Positions 46,402-56,618 of a DNA stretch of 64,000 nucleotides are shown piece after piece (the stretch's first letter is position 1; the number at the start of each line of letters is the position of its first letter). Both the position numbers and the translations under genes were made by a program. Source of the stretch: Gnetum montanum (taxonomy: Eukaryota > Streptophyta > Gnetopsida > Gnetales > Gnetaceae); assembly GCA_015680685.1 (NCBI GenBank), contig MNCI01007565.1, forward strand, positions 111,719 to 175,718, in the 5' to 3' direction. The notes below the pieces were generated by a model, which worked only from the letters and a program-made list of their open reading frames with translations, had not been told where the DNA came from and searched no databases.

Positions 46402-47300
46402 TGATGAGTCTTGATTTTGATAGTAGTGTTGATGCACCAATGTCGATGTAGCAATGTTCATGCATACTCTACTTTATTAATGCAACATTGTTAATGCAAG
46501 TATACTAAATGCCCATATAAATGCATTCATCCATCATAGTTATGGCACCCCTTGATGAATAACGTAGCTAAGATCATACAATTTCTTCCTATAGTAATTA
46601 GAATTTATTACCAAGTGCTCGTAACATGAACTAAGTAGATTGTACAATGTTTTATTTAAGTGATCATGTACCTAAACACATTTTCATGGTAACAATAAGA
46701 TCAAGATCCATTTTCCTTCTACACAACACTTGATATTGTTTCAATATTTTCCTTAATTACAATTTAATCTTAATTATTCTTTTAATTTGCATATGCTTAG
46801 TCAAATACCTTATAGTCATCACCCTTAATTACATCACATAAGTACAACTAGCTCTGAACATAAATGTGTTAACGTTTTCTCATCCCAACAGTGCACCACT
46901 TGGTAGGCCCAACAATAGGTACTTGATAATCTACTAACGTTAGCGTATATTCAAGATGTATATTATGAGCTAGGAATAGATACTCCATGCATAGGCTAGA
47001 CTAGATTTATTCTTTGAACTTAGGTTAGATTAGTTAGAAAATTTATAATTTTGATATTTTAATAATATTTTAGCTATGGCCTTAACCACATCATTATCAT
47101 ATGCATTATCACATGCTTCAATCACACTTAACCATACAAACTAATCCTACACAAGTGTGATTAGGAAGATAGTGATCAATGATCTATCTTTTAATGATCT
47201 AAATGGTTATAATAGTCCTAGTCCACAAAATTTGGTGGAATTATGTATGAATGCTTATGATTTATATGATTGGGTGTAGGATCTACTCTACTACTCATTA
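46402..47300 (+). repeat. P1 3' LTR (899 bp)
   Basis: TGATGAGTC start and ACTCATTA end (TCATCA changed to TCATTA). U3 has three 14-bp units (TAGTGTTGATGCAC, CAATGTCGATGTAG, CAATGTTCATGCAT at about 46425-46466). The TATA box CATATAAATGC is near 46514 and the R/U5 part matches D. It abuts sequence of chromovirus F at 47301. Confidence 0.8.
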
Positions 47301-48342
47301 CATTTCTTTCACTTTCCCAAGGTTTGATTGTTTGATTTTCTACCAAATATTGGCTAGTTCTAGTGGCCTAAGGAGGTGCTTATAAAGGCCTAAGGTCTTA
47401 CTTTCCTAACTAGCATAAGACTCTCATGATTAACTTAAGACTTTAATTATGGTTGAGAGACTTCCTTAAACCTAAGACTTTTTAAGCATGAGACTTTGAC
47501 ATAAGATCACCCTACCATATTAGTGACCATCCTATTATCTTATCCTCATTCAGTCACATCATTACACATCTAATTCATAGTTTTCACATGTCATCATCAT
47601 CCCAAAAACAAGATACAATCAAATAACATATTAAAGTGAGGTACATTACTTATCATACAATAGATGTTATTGTCTAAATCATGTCATTAAAAGTAACTCC
47701 AAGCACTTTCATCTGTTGAATCATAGTACCTTGTTATATAGTCTGACAAGATTAGTGCATGCAAAGAATAAACATAATTAAATTAAAAATAACATTTACC
47801 TTATAACATAATAGAAAATATATTAACAATTAAATAAAATAAAATAACCATGTGTTAAGCCTCTAGCTAACCATTGACTAGTATTATAACTTTTATTTAG
47901 ATAACTTTAAGTCTAAATTATGTAAGTTATAATGGATTTATTAAGATTGATTTAGTTAACATAACATAAAATAGATGTTCTTGTCCTAAAAATAAGATAA
48001 ATTCAAATAACATATTAAAGTGTAGATTACTTAACATAAAATAGATGTTCTTGTCCAATCATGTCATTAAAAGTAACTCCAAGCACTTCCATTTGTTGAA
48101 TCATAGTACCTGGCTATATAGTCTTACAAGATTAATGCATGCAAAGAATAAACATAATTAAATTAAAATTCACATTTTAACATAGTAAAAAATATATTAA
48201 AAATCAAATAAAATAAAAAACCATGCTTTGAGCCCCTAGCCAACCATTGACTAGTATTATAACTTCTATTTGCATAACCTTAAGTTCAAATTATGTAAGT
48301 TATAATGGCTTTATCAAGATTGATCAAGTCAAGGATGTTACA
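47301..48342 (-). repeat. F 3' LTR, with internal duplication
   Basis: It starts TGTAACATCC at 48342 (minus strand) directly after the integrase tail and a short spacer. It contains a direct duplication of about 384 bp (47604-47987 and 47988-48342), while the 5' LTR has a single copy. The far end is lost at the P1 boundary. Confidence 0.7.
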
Positions 48343-48499
48343 TCTTTCCTTGTTTTAAGAATCTTCCTCTTGGAGGATCTCAAGATAGGTAGTACACATA
48401 TTCTTTTAAACCTCCTAGATGTCTTCTTGAATATCATTACTTTTCCAAACTATTCTAACCATTGGTATAGCCTTACTTCTTAATTTGCTTTGCATTCGA

Positions 48500-48930
48500 T
48501 CTAGTACTTGTATTAGTTTTTCTTCATATAAGACATTTAGTTGTAGCTAAATATTTTGCTAATCAATCACCTTTTTAGGATCTAGAATATACTTCCTTAA
48601 CATAGAGACATGAAACATATTATGTATTTCTTATAACTAATATTGCAATTTAGGTTAATATGTTACTTCACTAATTCACTGAAGAAATTTGAATGGTTCT
48701 ATATATCTTGGTGTTAACTTCCCTTTCTAGTCAAATCTCATGAATCCTTTTAGTAGTGAAACTTGCAAGAATATCATGTCAAAAACACTAGATTCCAATG
48801 AAATATGTCTTAAATTAGCATATTTGACATACCAATCTTAAGCATACTTCAATTTTTATTTGATTCTTTAAACCCTTTTTGTTGTCTAGACCACTTGATC
48901 TATGTCTACTTGATATTTGTCCTCAGTAAT
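48500..48930 (-). pseudogene. F chromovirus integrase, C-terminal tail
   Basis: The minus strand reads in several frames RHISLESSVFDMIFLQVS, then KGFMRFD, KGKLTPRYIEPFKFL and HNMFHVSMLRKYILDPKKVI. These match the well-known chromovirus tail (VFLRVSP, KGKLSPRYIGPF and VFHVSMLRKYIPDP). No chromodomain is visible after it. Stops are present. Confidence 0.85.
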
Positions 48931-48999
48931 ATCCTATTACAATAGTGTTTTCAGGATCTATCATATAATATTTTATATGGTGCTACTTTGAAAATAGCT

Positions 49000-49422
49000 T
49001 AATAACTATTATTATATACAAACTATTTTCCTTTGACTCCCTTCACTACAATCCACTCATTTGATTCTCTACTAGATGTCTGATGTTTCTAATGGCTATA
49101 AGGATTTGCTTATAAACACCTAAGGTCTCACTTCCCAATTGGCACAAGACTCTCATGATTAACTTAAGACTTTAATTATGAATGTGAAACTTCCTTGGAC
49201 TTGAAACTTGTTAAGCATGAGACTTTGGCACAAGTCCACCCTATAATCCCAATGACCATTGTATCACCTTGTTATAATTTATTTAAAACCTTGTCACACA
49301 TCTAATCCATGGTTTCCATATATCATTCCAAAAATAAGAGACACTCAAATAATATGTTAAGGTGATGTAGATGACTTATCATACAATAGTGGTGCTATGT
49401 GAATCATGTCATTAAAAATATT
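49000..49422 (-). repeat. F 5' LTR, inner part
   Basis: This matches the 3' LTR of F (GACTCTCATGATTAACTTAAGACTTTAATTATG block at 49150-49182 against 47423-47455). It ends at the D insertion. The inner boundary near 49000 is approximate. Confidence 0.65.
49418..49422. other. Target-site duplication of D, left copy
   Basis: ATATT precedes the D 5' LTR. The right copy is ATATC at 60584-60588, one transition different. Confidence 0.75.
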
Positions 49423-50318
49423 TGATGAATTGTAAATTGGTTACTTCAATTGGGCTCCATTGGCTAGGCCCCATCGACTAGGCCTCATCGACTAGGCCCC
49501 ATCGACACATGATTTGATGCATTAACATGGCCTTGTCAACATAGTGTCTATTTTGCCTATAAATACATGCTCACCCATCATGTTTATAGCATCTTTTGTC
49601 ACAATTGTAGTAGAACTCTTGCAGTTTTGTCATTTGAAAGTTAGACTATTTTTCTAAGTGCCCATAGTAGGAGTCAAAGAGTGTACAAATATTTATTCGA
49701 GCACTGTTATACTTGAGCATGGCAATGTGTGCAATAATAAAGACAAGCTTTCTAATAAACCTTGCAGCACTTTGAAATAGATTAATTGTTTATTTCTCCA
49801 TTTAATGTTTTATGTAATTTCCTTTAGTGCTTTAAGTAATCAAAATAAATTAAGCTAGATTAAATAGCGATTAATTAAGCATATAAGTACGACCACTTCT
49901 AGCATACACTTGACAGCTAGTAATCCTAGTAACACTTAACATTTGGTAACCCAGTAGCATTAAATATGTTCATGATGTGTATGGCAAGTGGGAATGGATG
50001 CTTATGTTAGGATTAGTTAGGTGTAGCTAGTTAGATTAAATTAGCAATTTAATTATTTCATTTTATTTATTATTCTTTATCCGTAGGTGACTTAAAGCAC
50101 AAAACATAAAAATGATAAAAATCATATGCCTTAGTTTCACTTAACCATACCTTTGCATTTCACAAGTGTAGTTGGGAAGACAATGATTACAATGGTTAGT
50201 TTCACTTCCTAGAGACCAGTGTACTTAGAAGGTTATAAGTCCATGGAATTTGACTAGATTGTGCATGAATGTTTAGTGATTTGTATGGTTGGGCATAAAG
50301 TCTACTTACCACTCATCA
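49423..50318 (+). repeat. D 5' LTR (896 bp)
   Basis: TGATGAATTG...CTCATCA ends. U3 has four 14-bp tandem units at 49453-49508 (GGCCCCATCGACTA type). The TATA box CCTATAAATACATGC is near 49557 and AATAAAGA near 49736. Confidence 0.9.
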
Positions 50319-50319
50319 T

Positions 50320-50338
50320 TAGCAACATTACAGGGGAC
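50320..50338 (+). other. D primer-binding site, decayed
   Basis: TAGCAACATTACAGGGGAC two bases after the LTR aligns with the tRNA-Asp site of C. Confidence 0.6.
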
Positions 50339-50478
50339 TTGTAGCTATCTAGGACTTAGTGAATATTACTTAGGATTGTTGGATTAAATCCCAAGGTCAT
50401 AATTATTTGAAAAAAAATATACATAATAATTAATTAAAACTATACTACAAGCATACTGAGAAATTTTTTCTAAAAAAA

Positions 50479-52431
50479 ATATCTTCTTCTTCTTCTCACA
50501 GGTATGATGATTCTAAGTCAACAGTACCATAAGAATGTCAAGTGGTGTACACTCATCCTAATGAGTTTTTATCCAATTTGACTTACATCCTCCATTTGGA
50601 TGAATAAATGTGGTGGCAAGACATGGAGGGGAATGCTGTATTGCCACTTAACCAATCTGTTTCCAAGATGCTACTCCAAACCCTTACAAGGTTGTTAATC
50701 TAAGAGCTTCATGGAGCGTATGTTGTGGAAGATCATAACTTCCAAGACTACCGTCCCACTAAGACACAATGCAAACGAGATTAGCAACAGCAAAAGCACC
50801 ATGAAGACATGAAGGAGAAATGATTCACTAATCCATTATTCTTGCTAAATCAAAAGGATAATAAGGAACCTCTTTCCGAGGGTTCTCAACATGCAAACTC
50901 TCCACCTCTTAACTTTGGTAAACGGGAACTGAATCCAAATCCTAAATCAATGATCAACAATCTAGGTTCTAGTAACAGTGAGCCCCATAGTTGTGGGAGT
51001 TCTAAGAAAGGAAGTCGAAGTGGGAACTCGGACAAGAATAATGACAATCACTTCAAGGATCGTGGTTGTGATAGATGAAGGAAAAGTGGCACACATGGTG
51101 GTGGTGGTAGTACTCCTCCCTCTTCACCCTGTTTATCTAGTTTAGCTTCCTCCTTTGAATCTGAGTAGAACTATAGACAGTGAGACAATAATGATAATCA
51201 CAGAGACCACCATGAATGAAGGGATGGCAAATGACATCATAGGCATCATCGATATCATGACAATGAACCTTTGTTGGCCACTTGAAATATGCTCAATGTC
51301 ATAGAGGCTATCAAAATTCCTATCAAGCATGTGAAAGATAGATGAATTAAGAGGCTAGACATGAACAATATCCCCAAATTTGAGGGGGGATATAACTCAA
51401 ATCCTCACATGCATTTACAAGCCTTTCACGATGCCTATGTCTTACAAAATATTGAAAATGATTGGCAAAAGCTCAAGCTCTTCCCTAGAACACTCATCAA
51501 GAGAGCAGAAAGCTGGTACTAATCTTTGAAACTAGAATCAATCCATTGATAGAGTACAATGCTAGAACTATTTAATGACAAGTATCAAATGTACTCTAGA
51601 GTGTCAAACTTATGAAGGTAAATCCAAGGCTAGAAATAAGGAATACATGAACCCTTGGATACTACCATGGGTAGATATTATTCATTATTACACTAATGCT
51701 CTAGCCATGATTACTCTCAATGGAAACAACTTCACCATATCATAGATGGGCTTCGCTTCGAAACACAAAGAACCCTTGGAGTCTATGCCCAAGGAAGACT
51801 GTAATAATTAAGAGCTCATCAAATACAAAGATTGATAGAGCAGGTAGCAAAAGAGGAAGGAGATTTGAGGAAATGGAAAAGTTCTAAGAAGTATAGCCAA
51901 GACCCTTCCATCAGAAAAAGGGAGGTCCTATTCTATGATAGTGATGGGGAAGCACTGCTTGATGAGGTGGTGCAGCAAAAAACCTTGCTAATTCAAAAAT
52001 CTGTATATGAAATTTCAACTAAGGTTGAAAAAATATGGGAATCTTTAAATGAAATATTTCAAATTTCTCTAAAAATTGCAAAAGAATCTAAAGAACAAGG
52101 TAGTGATCATGACTACAGGAGAAGGAAAGAAGTCAAGCATGCCTACCAAAGGGGTAAGGACAAGGCTGTAGTAGTAGAAGAGGTTATGGAGTCAAAATCA
52201 AATGATGGAAATGGGTGTGACATCTGCCAATATGAACATCCCAGGGGATGTTGTCCTATTATGTCACACTTATAGGAATCTGGGGTGTATGCTCTAAATC
52301 CTAGACTAGCATGAAGGCAAGCACCTAGAAGGTTTCCTTATCCTCAAGATAACCCAAGTCTATTCCACCAATAATAACAGGCTTATTATCCAAGTGAAGT
52401 TCTACCACAACCATATGAGTAGTATCAATAA
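50479..52431 (+). pseudogene. gag: D gag
   Basis: The start codon position now reads ATA (then SSSSSHRYDD). Next come HPNEF and ILHLDE with stops. The Ser/Asn/Gly-rich segment is at 50842-51078 (GSSKKGSRSGNSDKNND). The central domain is at 51361-51830 with MNNIPKFEGGYNSNPHMHLQ and LKLFPRTL. The last part (51832-52275) is open: IEQVAKEEGDLRKWKS, QKTLLIQKSVYEIS, then the knuckle CDICQYEHPRGCC at 52216-52254. The conserved gag stop, here TAA, is at 52429-52431. Non-functional. Confidence 0.85.
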
Positions 52432-53660
52432 TGGCAACACCCACAATCATGGGGGATGCCACCACCAATATAGTAGTACCCTTACAAGTAGCCAAATTCA
52501 TATGGGTACTAGGTTTAGCAAACAGTGTTTTCATATGACTCTTTTGGTCATGCTTCTTTTAGCATCACTGCTACCCTCCAAAGCATTACAAAACTCATTC
52601 TCCATCTACTAGAAGGGAAACCCCATATCCCTATCACCCTCCTCATTCTTCAGCACATGCTCCTTCACCCTCAACCTAATTACCACCTGCTCCATCCATG
52701 TAGGGCAAAATTCTCACATAGCCGTAGCAGCATAATGTTACCAAAGCTATTAACTTATAGTTGGCTCCTTAGCCAAGTGGTTTAGAACCAAGATCTCATA
52801 AAAGACCATTCTTTCGAACTTATAGCCCTACTAAACCCTCACCTACTTATGTGGATGGTCGCCTTGCATCTCCTTCATCCTTTGCATCCATTCCTTTAGA
52901 GCCCTTTAAACCAAACACCTCCCAAGATCTGCATAGCTATGCTAACCCACACTGTATCGAATTGGATCAAGGCTAGCAACCTTCCTAGAAAAAGAGCTAA
53001 TCTTGGAGGTCTTCTAATCTATTTGTAGAGTATTGGGAATAAGCCATGCAAGGCTCTTCTTGACTCAGGTTCTAGAGTTAATTTGATTTTTCATAAAATG
53101 TACTATGCCTAGAACCTGCCTCCTCTCAAGAAGAGCAACATTTGTATAGAATTAGCAGATTAGTCCATCGCTATTCCATTGGGACTAGTGGAGGACATTG
53201 TGACCATTATTTGTGGGTGGTTGTATCCTGCTGATTTCCTAGTAATAAAAGTTGACAATTGCAAGGGGGACTTTCCAATCATTATGGGAACGGCTTGGTT
53301 AAGCACTATTGATGCAAAAATGAGCATTAGAGATCTTTCCCAAGAAATTTCCAAGGAAAATGCATTTAGAAAGATTGAGAAGAAACAAGTTCCATGCATT
53401 ACATATAATGATATAGGGTATAATTGCAGGCAAAAATTCTAGTCCTTGAAAAAAGCATCCATTTTTGCATGCAAGTAGTGTGCAAATGAGGTAGATATTC
53501 AAAGGTGCTTGTACACAGTAGCCACAAAATAGGAGGGTACCCAATGGCTGATAGCTGATCTTGGATGTAACACACTTTACATGGAACTTGTTAAGAGCCT
53601 AACATGTGCCTATGTTGAAGGCATGGATGAACTGGAGCAAGTTCATCACCAATTCTCTGA
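52432..53660 (+). pseudogene. D linker and aspartic protease
   Basis: A Pro/Gln/Ser-rich linker is followed near 52935 by a protease that keeps its catalytic site (KALLDSGSRVNLIFHKMYYA at about 53050-53110). It also has LPPLKKSNI, LGLVEDIVTI, YPADFLVIKV and FPIIMGTAWLSTID (open frame 53179-53442). The post-protease linker with ATK-stop-EGTQWLIAD ends near 53660. Confidence 0.85.
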
Positions 53661-53689
53661 TGATGCAAATGATGATACCTATTGGGGAG

Positions 53690-54835
53690 AGTTGGAAAAC
53701 CCTAAAAATTTAAAATGAGATTCCTTAGAGTTGAAAAATATACCTATCGGCATGGAGTATGCATTTTTGAAAAATGAAAAATGAGTAATCATCAATGTTA
53801 ATCTTGCTCCTAAACAAAAATGGATGTTGTTGAGGGTGGTCAACAAATGGCCAACAACCTTTGCTTGGTCATATCTTGAACTCATAGGGATTGATCCTAA
53901 GATATGTTTGCATCATATCTACATTGATCTGACCATGAAGCCAAAGAGGTAACCGTAGTATTGGTTGAACCCTAAATTGAAGTAGATCATCAAAGATGAA
54001 ATTGAATAACTCCTCAAGATAGGGTTTATCTATCCCATTTCGAATAGTGAGTGGGTTAGCCCACTCATGATTATGCTAAAAAAAGGTGACAAGTCAAGGG
54101 TCTACATCAACTTTTGGTTGTTGAATATGAAAACATTCAAAGATCATTTTCCATTACCATTTGTGGATCAAGTGTTGGATACTATATCTGGGCATCGCTA
54201 TTATAGCTTTTTGGATGGTTATAGTGGCTATAACCAAATCCAGATAGAGCTAGAGGATTAAGCCAAAATAATATTCATGAGCCCATGAGGGATTTTTACC
54301 TATTGAAAGATTCCTTTTGGTCTATGCAATGCTCATGCAACATTCCAATGCTTGGTCTTGAGCATTTTAAAGCAACAGATTGGTAGCTGGATGAAAGTCT
54401 TCATGGANTGAAAACCATTAAAGATGTCCAGTAATTCCTTGGACACACTGGCTACTATCGGTGTTTTATAGAGAATTTTTGTAAGATTCTAAAATCATTG
54501 GTTGAGCTTACAAAGAAAGATGCTCTACTCATCTAGATCAAGGAATGCAAAAATGCATTCCAAACCCTTAAGCAGAAGCTCATGAAGACTCCAATTCTAT
54601 GAGCACATAACTAGTCCAAACCATTTCATATAATGATAGATGCATCAAATTATGTCTTGGGAGCCATGCTTACATAGTGGGATAACAAGAAATGTCCATA
54701 TTTCATCCACTACACAAGTCAAAGCATTGTGAGTGCACACTGGAATTACACCACAATGGAGAAAGAACTAATGGCGGTGGTGTACACTTTAGAGAAGTTC
54801 AATCACAATGTGCTTGGACACAAAGTGTTTTAAAT
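53690..54835 (+). pseudogene. D reverse transcriptase and RNase H, internally deleted
   Basis: RT motifs: SEWVSPLMIML, VYINFWLLNMKTFKDHFPLPF and YYSFLDGYSGYNQIQIE. The catalytic motif is cut: VFMD is followed by the single N at 54408 and then by the part matching ETIKDV of C, so about 213 bp (C 36410-36622) are absent. RNase H begins MIDASNYVLGA near 54637 (TDAS changed to IDAS), has KELMAVVYTLEKF and stops abruptly near 54830 in HKVF. The rest of RNase H and all of integrase are missing. Confidence 0.85.
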
Positions 54836-56083
54836 TTTTGATTGCTAATGTCTAGTTTCTATTTTTGAATTTTGATGACTAAGAACTAAGACAAATTTTT
54901 TTTCTCATGGAATAGGTAATGAGTCTACATCATCCACCCATCCATAAACTCTATGGTTTTCCTTGTTTTGAAAACATGAGGTTCCTTTTCATTAGTAAGA
55001 CCTTAATAAACTTATGACCTTGGTAGTTTCTAGACTTGGGAAGGATTCAAAGGTTTGAAGAGGGTGTCACTTCAAAGGGATTCAAAGCTCTTTGTACCTT
55101 CTACCATCTTGAGTGCAAGTGTGTTTTTCATGGATCTCTTAACATTGCATGTCGATCAATAATAGGAAGTTGAATAAGTCTTTGCATGGTGTGGTTTCCA
55201 TCCAAAAATCCATAAAAAATATAAAAACCAAGACAAAAAAACAAACAAATGATGGGAATTAAAAGCACATCCCTTAGACACAATAAGCAAGCTACAAGTA
55301 CTAGTTATGGGACCAGAAAAACATGTCACCCATGCTTGAAGTTCCCCTCTAACTAAGGCCCTCTTTCACTTCCTGCTTTTCTTTTCTTCCCTAAAAGGAA
55401 AAATGTTTGATCTATGGAAGCATCCTTGTGTCTCAAGGGGTGGATTGATCTTAGAGTGGCAATGCGAGATCGCTAAATGTGGTTGGTTTTGGTCTAGACT
55501 AAGGATGGACTCTATTAGATCATTTAACCACAAATTCCAGTAGGGACTTCATGTGACTAGGATTGGGAACTCCATTGCACTCTCTCTATCATCCATTAAT
55601 ACTTCCATAACTTACCTCACTACAATTGTCCATGTTTTCACCCAATGGCTTAGTTTGATGTGTTGAAATTCTTAAATAGACTCTCTAGGTTTGGTCCTTA
55701 ACTTTTTGCAACCATTAATCAACTATGGGGTTCACTAACTCCTTAGTTGAGGTTATGCAAGGGCAAAAAGGACATGTGTCACTGTGGGGAGGACCCACTT
55801 GCATATCTCATGGTTTGGTTAGTTAAGTTTCTTACCCTTGGATTTTGCTACAATCAAATCTTTTATATGCTTCGTCATGCATCCAACTGTGTGCTCCTTA
55901 AGGCATTTTTCTTCATAAAATCTCATTCTCTAATCATTTCTCAATTTTTTGAACTTCAAATCCCTCTTCAAATATTTGCATCATGTTCATGGTTTTTTGG
56001 GCTTCCATTTGATCCTCATTTCATGCGAAAACTTCTTGTTTTTCTATTACTTTTGACAAAGTTAACTGTGGTCAATAACCACG
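54836..56083 (+). other. D spacer between pol and internal promoter
   Basis: No gene seen. Blocks shared with B, C and P1: GTAATGAGTCTACATCATCC (54915), GCATGGTGTGGTTTCC (55184), AAGCACATCCCTTAGACACAA (55263), CCCTCTAACTAAGGCCC (55348) and GGGGAGGACCCACTTGCAT (55785). Confidence 0.6.
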
Positions 56084-56156
56084 TTGATTAGGCCTAGTCG
56101 ACGTAGTTGACCGCATCGACTAAGCTTCGTCGACGTAGTACAAAAATTCTATAAAT
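56084..56156 (+). promoter_or_regulatory. D internal promoter candidate for ORF3
   Basis: Core motifs TTGA (56084), TCGA (56098), TCGA (56116) and TCGA (56130) lie at 14-, 18- and 14-bp spacing, followed by TATAAAT at 56150-56156. The layout copies that of the D LTR U3 (14-bp TCGAC units before a TATA box) but the sequence is not an LTR. It lies 463 bp before the ORF3 ATG. Confidence 0.6.
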
Positions 56157-56302
56157 GCTACCCAACACTTAGGAATTTTTGTCATTTGCTTCAAAATGAG
56201 AGGGGATTGTTTACAATTTTTCAGAGCCCAAAACCTTCCAAAGCCCATAACTTTCACACCATTTCCAAATCACTCTATTCTTCAATCCTTTAGCTACTAG
56301 AG

Positions 56303-56618
56303 GTAAGCTCTTAGATGTGGGGGTCACAAAACTTAAGGTTTTTTATGAAAAGCTTTCAAAATTTTTCTAACTTCCCCAAAGTGCTAATGAATAGAATAAT
56401 ACTAAACCATTAATTTTTGAGAGTTTAACCCTTCTAACAAACTCTAGTAAACCTAAAATTACTTACTAATATTAAAATAAGAATAAAATAATAATTGAAA
56501 TGATCAAATTGATCATGATCACAACTTAGCTATGTGTAACTTTCCCAAAGAAATAAGGTATCCCCATTATTTCAAGTTACACATTAAATGCTAACCCTTG
56601 GCCATGTTGTGATTATAG
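56303..56618 (+). other. D predicted leader intron before ORF3 (316 bp)
   Basis: Donor CTAGAG/GTAAGCTC at 56303 and acceptor TTGTGATTATAG ending at 56618, directly before ATGGCACC. A+T-rich throughout, as plant introns are. It is not proven to be spliced. The P1 donor site is lost, the acceptor is kept. Confidence 0.5.

Larger units (their letters stand above)
7266..47300 (+). mobile_element. Athila-like element P1, 5'-truncated and split by A2(+B), a solo LTR and C
   Basis: P1 pieces lie at 7266-10037, 25927-27201, 30296-31355 and 41246-47300. Together they run in order through gag, protease, RT, RNase H, integrase, spacer, ORF3, PPT and 3' LTR. Continuity is shown by the TSDs of the inserts and by reading across each junction against elements B and C. 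The 5' LTR and the start of gag are missing. Removing the inserts leaves about 11.2 kb. All coding parts contain stops and shifts. Confidence 0.85.
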
